DNA of 5,412 nt from Planctomycetota bacterium (GTDB lineage: Bacteria; Planctomycetota; Phycisphaerae; Sedimentisphaerales; SM23-30): positions 1-5,412 of the forward strand of contig JAKQBU010000439.1 in NCBI GenBank assembly GCA_029573975.1, given 5' to 3'. Both the position numbers and the translations under genes were made by a program. Shown here in pieces: positions 1 through 5,412 of this stretch (positions within the stretch are counted from its first letter, which is position 1; the number at the start of each line of letters is the position of its first letter). The notes beneath the pieces are model-generated. The model had not been told where the DNA came from and did no database searches. It was given only the letters and a program-made list of their open reading frames with translations.

Positions 1-1793
1 CCGCCGTTGCCCCAGCCGACCGCGAAATCAATCGTATCGCCGGCCTGAACAGAAACAGTCTTTTCGAAGGCAGCCTCATTACCGTTACCGCCGACGTTAA
101 TGCCCCCATCGAAAATCGCACGGCCCTGGTGCAATACATGCACGTCGGTCGTCGCTTGTCCTGCGATACCGGTGAATTTCACCTTCACCACGCACGAGCC
201 GCTCCGGGGCGCGGTCCACCGCAAAACCCCGTATGAGCCGTCCGGCCCCGGGTGCAGACTGACCTGACCGGGCTTCCAGACGATGCCCGGCCCCTGGATA
301 TCGTGATCGGTTTGGTTCCGCGCTGCGCAAGGCTCCGGTCCCAACTCGCCCGTCCACAGCGTAAGCCCCGCCGGCGTACCGCCGCCCCGCGGCACGAACT
401 GCTCCAGCCCGCTGTTGAGCATCACGACCCGCGTATCATCAAGCGAACGCACCATCGGCAGAGCCTTCACGGCATAACGGAAAATCGCTCCGTTACCGGT
501 CTCGTTCAGCAAGCCCCACATCACCACGCTGGGATGGTTCCGGTCGCGCGTAATCATGCCGCGTACCGCCGTGTCGAACCGCTCGGGCATCTGCGGCGAA
601 TCGCTCCACTGCCAGCCGATCGCCGATTCCTGATACACCAGCAGCCCGATCTCGTCGCAGTAGTCGAGCTGCTTGCGGTCGGCGATCTCGCAGAAAAACC
701 GGATCATGTTGAAGCCCATCGCTTTCGAGTTCAGCAGATCGCGCCTCAGCAGATCCGGATCCAGCGGCAGCCGGTGGCCGCCCGGAAACATGTTCCCCGA
801 ATGCGAGCTTTTCAGGAAGATCCGCCGCCCGTTCAGCCGGAACGCCCCGTCCTCGAAGCGGAAATCGCGGAACCCGCACCGCGTCGAAACCTCGTTACTG
901 GTATCGGCCTGCGGAACCTGAACAAGGGCTGTCACCCGATACAAATACGGATCGCCCAAATCCCACAGATGCGGATGGTCAACTTTCAGGCCCGTTTCCA
1001 CCAGCGTATCACCGGGCGAAACCGACCGGTTCAAAGTGAAGCTCTGCACCGTCTCGCCGGCAGAGGCCGGGGCCACGGTAAATTGCAGACGCGCCTCCGC
1101 CGCCTTCTTCCCGGCGTTGCGAATATTGGCCGAGATGCGGATCTCCCCGCTCGCACAGTCAGGCCGCACAAACAAATTCTCGACCCGCACCGCCGGCACC
1201 ACCAGCAGCTCCACCGAATCGACCAGCCCGCCGAACTGATACTCACTGCCGACCGGACGATGCGGCCGCCGCCCCCGCTGCGGCGTGTTCCCAATCGACA
1301 GCCCGTCGATCGGCTGGTCCGTCGGACTCAGTACCCGCACCGCGATATGATTGACGGCCCCCGGCGAAACCGCCTCCGTCACATCAAATGTAAACGGCTC
1401 ATCGCCCCCCTCATGCTGGCCCACATGCACCTCGTTCACCCACACGTCGGCCAGATAATTCACCATCCAGAACCGCAGCAGGTACCGCCCGTCCGCCTGC
1501 GGATGCACCGGTACCGTCACGTCACGCCAATACCACGCCACCCCGTGGCAGCCGGGCAGGGCGTTCTGATAGACCCCCGGCACATCGACCTTCTTCGCCT
1601 CCGGCCGCGGCGCCCGCTGCCAGTTCTCCTCCCGCCCGACATTCTTTTCGTCAAATGCCGCCAGCCAGTCCTGCTCCCCGTCCAGCGAAATCACCGTCGG
1701 CACCCCGTGCCCGGCATCCTCCGCCAGCGCACCTCGGCCGCCGCCCACCACCACTAACGCGATCACACACCAAACCGAAAGCAACTGTTTCAT
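1..1793 (-). CDS. Secreted glycoside hydrolase family 2 enzyme, C-terminus cut by window edge
   Basis: Exo-acting retaining beta-glycosidase of family GH2, probably periplasmic or extracellular; the sugar (galactose, glucuronate, mannose) cannot be decided. The frame is open for 597 codons from ATG 1793 to the left edge, with no stop. Residues 1-24 are a signal peptide (MKQ, hydrophobic core, cleavage after ALA). Residues about 30-200 are the GH2 sugar-binding jelly roll (WYWRDVTVP, then a D-V-W-V-N-E-V-H-V-G strand), 200-310 the immunoglobulin-like sandwich, and 315 onward the TIM barrel. DRNHPSVVMWGLLNE (417-431) matches the GH2 acid/base signature, so Glu431 (codon 501-503) is the proton donor. 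The usual R-x-x-H-Y-P motif is replaced by IRFFCEI (364-370). From about residue 495 a lectin-like module is inserted (H-P-G-P-D-G, R-W-T-A-P, T-T-D-V-H-V-L-H, A-G-D-T-I-D-F-A-V-G). The nucleophile lies outside the window. The start is supported by an AGGAG site and by the signal peptide. GC is clearly higher than in the two upstream genes. Confidence 0.93.
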   Translation of the reverse strand, partial: MKQLLSVWCVIALVVVGGGRGALAEDAGHGVPTVISLDGEQDWLAAFDEKNVGREENWQRAPRPEAKKVDVPGVYQNALPGCHGVAWYWRDVTVPVHPQADGRYLLRFWMVNYLADVWVNEVHVGQHEGGDEPFTFDVTEAVSPGAVNHIAVRVLSPTDQPIDGLSIGNTPQRGRRPHRPVGSEYQFGGLVDSVELLVVPAVRVENLFVRPDCASGEIRISANIRNAGKKAAEARLQFTVAPASAGETVQSFTLNRSVSPGDTLVETGLKVDHPHLWDLGDPYLYRVTALVQVPQADTSNEVSTRCGFRDFRFEDGAFRLNGRRIFLKSSHSGNMFPGGHRLPLDPDLLRRDLLNSKAMGFNMIRFFCEIADRKQLDYCDEIGLLVYQESAIGWQWSDSPQMPERFDTAVRGMITRDRNHPSVVMWGLLNETGNGAIFRYAVKALPMVRSLDDTRVVMLNSGLEQFVPRGGGTPAGLTLWTGELGPEPCAARNQTDHDIQGPGIVWKPGQVSLHPGPDGSYGVLRWTAPRSGSCVVKVKFTGIAGQATTDVHVLHQGRAIFDGGINVGGNGNEAAFEKTVSVQAGDTIDFAVGWGNG

Positions 1794-1802
1794 CACTTCG
1801 TG

Positions 1803-1807
1803 CTCCT
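1803..1807 (-). promoter_or_regulatory. Ribosome binding site of the GH2 gene
   Basis: On the minus strand AGGAG lies 9 bases before the ATG at 1793. It fixes the start at the residue that opens the signal peptide. It contrasts with the LamG gene upstream, which shows no such site. Confidence 0.75.
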
Positions 1808-1823
1808 GTCAATACGTTCGCCG

Positions 1824-1838
1824 TTTTTGTTACAAAAA
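1824..1838. promoter_or_regulatory. 15-base perfect palindrome, candidate operator
   Basis: TTTTTGT-T-ACAAAAA has two perfectly complementary 7-base arms around a single base. It lies 31-45 bases before the GH2 start codon, inside the leader predicted from the 1970-1997 promoter. The symmetry and size suit a dimeric repressor site that would block elongation, but no regulator gene is in the window and the AT-rich arms could arise by chance. As RNA it would form only a weak A-U hairpin, so a protein site is more likely than a terminator. Confidence 0.3.
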
Positions 1839-1911
1839 GATCTCAAAATTTCCTTCCCCCAAAAATCCCCATACGTTTGAATCCCTTCCCTTCAGACACC
1901 ACATTTTTTGA

Positions 1912-1927
1912 AATGGGCTTTCCCATT
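1912..1927 (-). repeat. Short hairpin in the GH2 leader
   Basis: AATGGG and CCCATT form a perfect 6-base-pair stem with a 4-base loop (AAAG on the minus strand), about 40 bases after the predicted transcription start of the GH2 gene. It is followed by T-T-T-C and then a run of A, not a run of T, so it is not an intrinsic terminator. It may be a leader stability element or incidental. Confidence 0.3.
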
Positions 1928-1969
1928 CGCACTCCCACAAACTACAAGTCTTGCCGGTCAAGTACGAGG

Positions 1970-1997
1970 ATTCTACCAGATTCACCCGACTTGTCAA
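1970..1997 (-). promoter_or_regulatory. Near-consensus sigma70-type promoter of the GH2 gene
   Basis: Read on the minus strand, a perfect TTGACA (-35, at 1992-1997) is followed after 16 bases by TAGAAT (-10, at 1970-1975; five of six consensus bases). The -10 is preceded by TGG, which fits the extended -10 pattern TGn. Transcription would start near 1963 and give a leader of about 170 nt before the GH2 ATG. The site lies in the long gap before the gene and points the right way. It implies that GH2 can be transcribed apart from the CotH-LamG pair. Confidence 0.6.
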
Positions 1998-2036
1998 GAA
2001 CTCCCCTTCCACAGAATGCTTCCCCCCATCAAAACC

Positions 2037-2066
2037 TGTGCCTGCTTGGTTGACAATGCAGGCACA
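2037..2066 (-). terminator. 9-bp perfect hairpin, possible weak terminator or part of a structured RNA
   Basis: TGTGCCTGC and GCAGGCACA pair without mismatch around a 12-base loop. On the minus strand the stem is followed by GGTTTTGAT, only four T in a row, so as an intrinsic terminator of the CotH-LamG transcript it is weak. It lies about 150 bases after the LamG stop codon and about 40 bases before the GH2 -35 box, which is a natural place to end the upstream transcript. It is also the last of three hairpins in series. Confidence 0.4.
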
Positions 2067-2081
2067 ACATAATTTCCTCTC

Positions 2082-2130
2082 CGGGTGGCAGCGTCTGTCC
2101 GCAGGACAGGCGATGGTAAACCCCCAGCCG
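2082..2130 (-). repeat. Long two-part hairpin in the intergenic region
   Basis: The core is a 9-base-pair stem, 2092-2100 with 2104-2112 (CGTCTGTCC / GGACAGGCG, one G-T wobble), closed by a 3-base loop. An outer helix can pair 2082-2088 with 2124-2130 as 3 pairs, one mismatch, 3 pairs, leaving an asymmetric internal loop. This architecture is more like a folded RNA than a simple terminator. No T-run follows on either strand. Confidence 0.4.
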
Positions 2131-2142
2131 TATTCCGGTAAA

Positions 2143-2171
2143 GTGTGCCCCGGTACATCGGGCCTGCACAC
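2143..2171 (-). repeat. Bulged hairpin in the intergenic region
   Basis: GTGTGC (2143-2148) pairs fully with GCACAC (2166-2171), and inside it CCCG (2149-2152) pairs with CGGG (2159-2162) around a 6-base loop, leaving a 3-base bulge on one side (AGG on the minus strand). It starts about 10 bases after the transcription start predicted from the TATAAT box at 2189-2194, so it would be the first structure of that transcript. Confidence 0.4.
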
Positions 2172-2188
2172 GATTAAATGTCCCGTAT

Positions 2189-2217
2189 ATTATAGAAATA
2201 GCATAGAACCATATCAC
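2189..2217 (-). promoter_or_regulatory. Candidate promoter with perfect TATAAT at the end of the LamG gene
   Basis: On the minus strand TATAAT (2189-2194) is preceded after 17 bases by GTGATA (2212-2217), which shares four of six bases with TTGACA. The -35 overlaps the LamG stop codon. A start near 2182 would give a transcript that runs straight into the three hairpins. The -10 is perfect and the -35 weak. The short AT-rich stretch makes a chance match possible. Confidence 0.35.
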
Positions 2218-3155
2218 CAGCAGAGGGGATCTTCGGGATCGTTGCACTTCAGCCAGTTCGCGACGAAGATGGCAAAATCCGCCAGGTCGATATAGCAATC
2301 CTGATTCAGATCGGTGGACCAATACCCGGCCAGATCCCGGCAGGTGGGCAGAGGCGGCGGGGAGGCTTGGGTTTGGTAGAGATAGAGCATTTCGGCGGCA
2401 GACAAGGCCCCGTTCCAGATGGTGATTTCATCAATAGCGCCGGCCCAGTGGCGATCGCCGAATTCATCCGGGCCCTTGCCGAAGACCAGCGGAGCGTCAG
2501 CGGTGCTTTCCAGTTCATTCATCGGGACTTTATAGCCATCCTGTACCCCGTCAAGGTAGAGGGTGATGCCCGTCCCGTCGTGGGTGGCGGCGACCAGGTG
2601 CCAGACATCCTGGGTGACACTGCCGGGGGTGCCGGTGATATTGCCGACATAGGTGATCCAGGTGGAATTGGCACACCAGGCCATGACCGCCAGATTGGTG
2701 GGAACCATCAGAGTCCAGCCGCGGTAATTGGTAGTCAGCTCAATCGCCAGATCTTTGCCGATTAGGGTGGCATAGGCCTTTTCCATAACACCGGAGGGAA
2801 TTTGAATCCAGGCGGTCATCGTGACGTGAGGATAGCAGTCCAGGCTGGGGGTGTGCAGGATATGAATCCAGTGGCTGGAGCCATCGAAGACTAAAGCCCC
2901 TGCGGGATTGCCGAAACGGTCGGGGGCGGAGGCGGCATCAAAGGAAAAACCGCCCATCAGCTCGCCATGATTGCCGTTGGCGGAGGAATCGTGGGCGATG
3001 CTGCCGGTGGTTTCATCAAAGGTCCAGTAGCCGGCCAGTTCCTTATCAATGTTCGGGTCCGGCAATGCGGCCGCTACGGCTGCCGGGGTAGAAAATCCGA
3101 ACCAAGCTGCCGCCCAAAGGATAATGACATTCGCTATTTTCATGTTTGTACTCAT
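2214..3155 (-). CDS. Secreted LamG-domain protein with dockerin-like C-terminal tail
   Basis: Exported 313-residue protein of unknown ligand, probably binding carbohydrate at the cell surface or outside the cell. A signal peptide spans residues 5-29 (MKIANV, long hydrophobic core, AVAAA before LPDP). A LamG/concanavalin-like jelly roll covers about 38-262: it opens with AGYWTFDETTG, has the D-S-S-A-N-G-N-H-G motif, then W-H-L-V-A-A-T-H-D-G, L-Y-L-D-G-V, and ends with the typical G-A-I-D-E-I-T-I-W-N-G-A-L-S strand. After a Pro-rich linker (266-270) comes a single dockerin-like calcium loop (282-293) with cysteines at 272, 287, 304 and 312. The gene starts 22 bases after the CotH stop, so the two are probably one operon. 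There is no Shine-Dalgarno site. The start at 3155 avoids overlap with CotH; ATG 3143 is almost as good, and the longer form from 3215 would overlap CotH and bury the signal peptide. Confidence 0.9.
   Translation of the reverse strand: MSTNMKIANVIILWAAAWFGFSTPAAVAAALPDPNIDKELAGYWTFDETTGSIAHDSSANGNHGELMGGFSFDAASAPDRFGNPAGALVFDGSSHWIHILHTPSLDCYPHVTMTAWIQIPSGVMEKAYATLIGKDLAIELTTNYRGWTLMVPTNLAVMAWCANSTWITYVGNITGTPGSVTQDVWHLVAATHDGTGITLYLDGVQDGYKVPMNELESTADAPLVFGKGPDEFGDRHWAGAIDEITIWNGALSAAEMLYLYQTQASPPPLPTCRDLAGYWSTDLNQDCYIDLADFAIFVANWLKCNDPEDPLCW
2217..2312 (-). other. Dockerin-like four-cysteine tail module of the LamG protein
   Basis: The loop DLNQDCYIDLAD has Asp, Asn, Asp and Asp at positions 1, 3, 5 and 12, the ligand pattern of an EF-hand-like dockerin loop. 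It is followed by the helix F-A-I-F-V-A-N-W-L and the closing K-C-N-D-P-E-D-P-L-C-W. Only one loop is present, whereas classical type I dockerins have two. The spacing from the loop cysteine to the two later ones (17 and 25 residues on) is the same as in the CotH protein. Confidence 0.75.
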
Positions 3156-3177
3156 AAGACTTTTTTGGTTATGCCGG

Positions 3178-5412
3178 TCAAGGCAATTCGGTGCAGTCAG
3201 GATCTCCCGGATCATAACATCGCAGCCAATCCTGCAAAAACATCAGGATATCCTGCAAATTCACATGGCAGTCCTGATTAAGGTCTCCCGTAATCGTCTG
3301 GCCCGCCGCCTGCATTCCAGCACAATCGGCAGGCATGGGGAAAACGGAGGGACTCAGGTCATAGCCGCAGAAATCACTTTGCTGGTCAGATATTTTGGCC
3401 AGGACATAAATGGTCTGGTTCTCGTCCGGCCGATCGTCGGACCAGTTGAAGGCACCCGTGCCGGCGGGGAGTTGCTGGGCGCCGGGGATCGGCTGGAGAT
3501 GGTTCCATTTCAAATCCGTCCAATATAAATCCACGAGGCAGGCATCGTTTTCCGTATCGGCCCAGGTCCAGCCGATCCGGATTTCCGAGGAACGGGACAG
3601 GGGAGTGGACAGGCGGATGATTGGGTGGCTATTGGCGGGGGGAGTATAGCTCTTGCCGGCCAGCCAGGTGTTGAGGAGCCAGGTGCGGCGGCTGGCAAAG
3701 TAGATTTTGATATTCGCATAATCGCCGGCATCCATGACGTAGGGGGCCGGGCCGCCATAGCCCAGCAGGATTTCGTCCTGGCGGTCAATCTGGGTCCGGT
3801 CATAGGCCTCCTCCAGCAGACTGTTGAATTTTTCTACCGTTAGATAGTTCGTTAGGACATCGTTTAATATCACTAAAAAGCGATTTTCAAATTCCGGGAT
3901 CTGATAGCAGCGCTGCTGCCATTTGTTATAAAACATATAAGGATCGGTATTATACAATTGACAGGCCGTATTGTTACCCGGTCCGATACTGCCGGTACAG
4001 CCGAAGGCATGGGTAAAATCAAAGGTTCGCAGCAGCCACTTCGAACCGGGTTCAGCCGGTTTAATCGCATACCAGTTATTCCCGACGATATCGCTGTTGG
4101 CAGTGCCAACCTGAACGGCCCAGTCATAGAGCCAGTGATCCAGCTCCACCGTGTTAATCAGGGCGGGCAGAAGCTGGGCGTCGGGGGTATTGGTTACCAG
4201 ATCGGCAAGTCCGATGATACTGGTAAAGGAACCCAGCGGATCGCCTTTTTTCTCGTAGATCATGGGATAGACGGAGAGATTGGCATAATAATCCAGATCG
4301 GAAACCAGATCCTCCGGATCGCTGAACGGCCATTTATCCAGAGGGGGGCAGCCGCTGGATTTATACACTTCGCCGTTATCGCTGCGTCCGTGCCTTTCCA
4401 GCCAGGTGTTATTGACGGATTCCTGGGCCAGTTCCACCCCGTAAAAGGCCCCGTTGAGATACAGGCGAACCAGTTCGTTGGCCAGATTTTCCTGTCCCAT
4501 ATGGAGGAACAGATCATGGATCACCTTCTGCATCACCGGCAGATGCATGGCCAAATCCAGGCGGCTCATATCCCGCAGGTATTCCCCCTTATTGAAAGCC
4601 ACCTTCCAGCTTTTCTTGGGGTGGACCCGCCAGCCCTGCCCCTTCAAGTGTATTCCGACATGATCGTACACTATGCCGTCCACTACCAGCGTTGCATCAT
4701 AATAGGTACGGGTATAAATATTCTTTAGGGCCTCCAGAGTAGAAGGAGGGGCAATCAGGAAATAGGCCGGCAGATTGGTGTCTTCTTCGCCGTCATAGAC
4801 AAAATAGGCCCGGTTCGGATTTGGCTCATACGGATCCGGGTAGGTCCAACTGCCGGTGCTGTCGGTAACCGTAACGCGATAGCGAACCAGCGTCTGAGAA
4901 CTCAGCGGCGGTATAGCGGCGCTGTAAATGCCATCGCCGGCGGCCCTATCGCCCTGTGTCCCCTCATCATTCATCGGCAGCGACAGGGACTGGCTTGCGG
5001 ATTGATAGGGAGCGGTCCACACTTCATAAGCCAGGGTAACGGCCGTTAGCGGATAGGTATGGATGACTGCCGCGGTGATGGTAACCGTATCCGCGGAGCC
5101 GGGCCGTTGGGGGGAATGCTGCAATTGGTCCACATTGACAAAAGGCGGCAGACCGTTGGCACCGCGCGAATTGGCCCGGCCGGGGGTGCCTCGATTGAGA
5201 TATACCTCGTCCCCGACGGCGGGACTGGCGGGGATTACTTCCTCGTACCCGCCTTCCGCCATTACCGTGGTCAATAAGCCATTGTACGAGAGACGAAAGG
5301 TGAGGGTGTTGTGGCCGGTGAGGTATTTCACCCAGCAGGAAAGGGTGTATTCCTGACCTTCGTTACCTCCCAAAACGCCGCCATAATCCATATCTGGAAT
5401 CACACAATTCAG
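3178..5412 (-). CDS. Secreted CotH-family kinase-like protein with dockerin-like tail, N-terminus cut by window edge
   Basis: CotH proteins are atypical protein kinases; the best known, from Bacillus spores, phosphorylates coat proteins. 744 residues are visible and the frame is open to the right edge (L-N-C-V-I-P-D), so GTG 5403 is not the true start. Numbering from 5403: 1-80 is the end of a beta-rich module closing with R-G-T-P-G-R-A-N-S; 88-205 is an Ig-like module with D-E-G-T-Q-G-D-R-A-A-G-D-G-I-Y; about 210-580 is the CotH domain, with GIHLKGQGW (250-258), PKKSW (262-266), L-Y-L-N-G-A-F-Y-G-V-E-L (314-325) and FDFTHAFG (461-468); 593-690 is probably fibronectin-like; 707-737 is a dockerin-like loop with the same cysteine spacing as the LamG protein. 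At 461-468 families usually show W-D-x-D; here the first Asp (462) is kept and the second is Thr464, so kinase activity is uncertain. It is followed after 22 bases by the LamG gene with no terminator between. Confidence 0.9.
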   Translation of the reverse strand: MNCVIPDMDYGGVLGGNEGQEYTLSCWVKYLTGHNTLTFRLSYNGLLTTVMAEGGYEEVIPASPAVGDEVYLNRGTPGRANSRGANGLPPFVNVDQLQHSPQRPGSADTVTITAAVIHTYPLTAVTLAYEVWTAPYQSASQSLSLPMNDEGTQGDRAAGDGIYSAAIPPLSSQTLVRYRVTVTDSTGSWTYPDPYEPNPNRAYFVYDGEEDTNLPAYFLIAPPSTLEALKNIYTRTYYDATLVVDGIVYDHVGIHLKGQGWRVHPKKSWKVAFNKGEYLRDMSRLDLAMHLPVMQKVIHDLFLHMGQENLANELVRLYLNGAFYGVELAQESVNNTWLERHGRSDNGEVYKSSGCPPLDKWPFSDPEDLVSDLDYYANLSVYPMIYEKKGDPLGSFTSIIGLADLVTNTPDAQLLPALINTVELDHWLYDWAVQVGTANSDIVGNNWYAIKPAEPGSKWLLRTFDFTHAFGCTGSIGPGNNTACQLYNTDPYMFYNKWQQRCYQIPEFENRFLVILNDVLTNYLTVEKFNSLLEEAYDRTQIDRQDEILLGYGGPAPYVMDAGDYANIKIYFASRRTWLLNTWLAGKSYTPPANSHPIIRLSTPLSRSSEIRIGWTWADTENDACLVDLYWTDLKWNHLQPIPGAQQLPAGTGAFNWSDDRPDENQTIYVLAKISDQQSDFCGYDLSPSVFPMPADCAGMQAAGQTITGDLNQDCHVNLQDILMFLQDWLRCYDPGDPDCTELP
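3193..3288 (-). other. Dockerin-like four-cysteine tail module of the CotH protein
   Basis: GDLNQDCHVNLQD holds Asp, Asn, Asp and Asp in the 1-3-5-12 pattern of a calcium-binding dockerin loop. It is followed by I-L-M-F-L-Q-D-W-L and R-C-Y-D-P-G-D-P-D-C. A fourth cysteine stands 18 residues before the loop cysteine (15 in the LamG protein). The module shares the DLNQDC start and the W-L-[KR]-C and D-P-x-D-P-x-C endings with the LamG tail, so the two are clearly homologous. Confidence 0.75.

Larger units (their letters stand above)
2037..2182 (-). ncRNA. Candidate structured RNA or leader with three consecutive hairpins
   Basis: A putative transcript beginning near 2182 would fold into three separate stems (2143-2171, 2082-2130, 2037-2066) joined by unpaired linkers of about 12-15 bases. 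The segment encodes no convincing protein. By eye it does not match 6S RNA, SRP RNA, tmRNA, RNase P or the common riboswitch cores. It may be a free-standing small RNA, a read-through leader of the GH2 gene, or the 3' region of the CotH-LamG message. Strand is assigned only from the promoter and the gene direction; the hairpins are symmetric and would also form on the plus strand. Confidence 0.25.
1794..2213. other. 420-base non-coding interval between LamG and GH2 genes
   Basis: GC drops compared with the genes on both sides (the 60 bases at 1801-1860 are about 42% GC). Small open frames exist on both strands, but they lack ribosome sites, use GTG or unsupported starts and give no recognisable protein. 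What it holds: the GH2 ribosome site, a 15-base palindrome, a short leader hairpin, the near-consensus GH2 promoter, three stable hairpins and a second candidate promoter, each listed separately. No tRNA, insertion sequence or CRISPR repeat was seen. Confidence 0.7.

Noticed and set aside
252..1757. 501-codon open frame on the plus strand, opposite the GH2 gene
   Set aside because: The product is low-complexity Arg/Pro/His-rich text with no domain. It is open because the GC-rich third positions of the GH2 codons leave few stops in this antisense frame. The minus frame has a signal peptide and the GH2 acid/base signature.
1861..2036. Possible tRNA or T-loop-like piece (GGATTCAAACG on the minus strand)
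   Set aside because: No acceptor stem, anticodon arm or D arm could be built around it.
1830..2171. 113-codon cysteine-containing frame on the minus strand in the intergenic region
   Set aside because: It needs a GTG start inside a hairpin, has no ribosome site, shows no signal peptide or domain and runs through the GH2 promoter. It is more likely chance.
2037..2182. Known riboswitch, 6S, SRP, tmRNA or RNase P RNA
   Set aside because: The conserved core strings that I know for these families were not found on either strand, so no family name is given to the structured region.
1952..3182. 11-base direct repeat TGCCGGTCAAG at 1952-1962 and 3172-3182
   Set aside because: A few 11-base matches are expected by chance in a window of this size. 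The copies have different flanks and no matching context.
3958..4728. 256-codon open frame on the plus strand inside CotH
   Set aside because: It lies wholly antisense to conserved CotH motifs, shows no recognisable domain and has no ribosome site.
5401..5403. GTG at 5403 as the true start of the CotH gene
   Set aside because: The frame stays open to the window edge, no signal peptide follows this codon, and the first residues look like the middle of a beta-rich module.

Overview
The window reads as the chromosome of a carbohydrate-degrading member of the Planctomycetota, most likely class Phycisphaerae (Sedimentisphaerales-like). This is inferred, not proven. It rests on two neighbouring secreted proteins that end in the four-cysteine, single-loop dockerin-like tail typical of that group (D-L-N-Q-D-C ... 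D-W-L-R-C ... D-P-x-D-P-x-C), on a glycoside hydrolase family 2 enzyme carrying a lectin-like module often seen in Planctomycetota and Verrucomicrobiota, and on the absence of a Shine-Dalgarno sequence at one gene. All three real genes lie on the minus strand, so the region is read from right to left.

Layout in the direction of transcription: (1) 5412-3178, a large secreted CotH-family protein, cut by the right edge of the window; (2) 3155-2214, a small secreted LamG/concanavalin-like protein that starts 22 bases after the CotH stop and is very probably in the same operon; (3) 2213-1794, a 420-base non-coding interval of lower GC holding two candidate sigma70-type promoters, three well-formed hairpins, a short hairpin in the presumed leader and a 15-base palindrome; (4) 1793-1, a secreted GH2 enzyme, cut by the left edge before its catalytic nucleophile.

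Together the genes look like part of a secreted polysaccharide-utilisation locus. The GH2 enzyme would cleave a beta-linked sugar from an oligosaccharide. The LamG and CotH proteins would act at the cell surface or outside the cell, both marked by the same C-terminal calcium-loop tail. The GH2 gene appears to be its own transcription unit, with a strong promoter, a leader of about 170 nt and a clear ribosome binding site. The CotH-LamG pair has no visible ribosome binding site at the internal junction.

The least explained part is the intergenic interval. A perfect TATAAT box sits immediately past the LamG stop codon and is followed by three consecutive stable hairpins over about 135 bases. 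This could be an unrecognised structured RNA, an attenuator-like leader of the GH2 gene, or a complex 3' end of the upstream operon. I could not match it to a known RNA family by eye.
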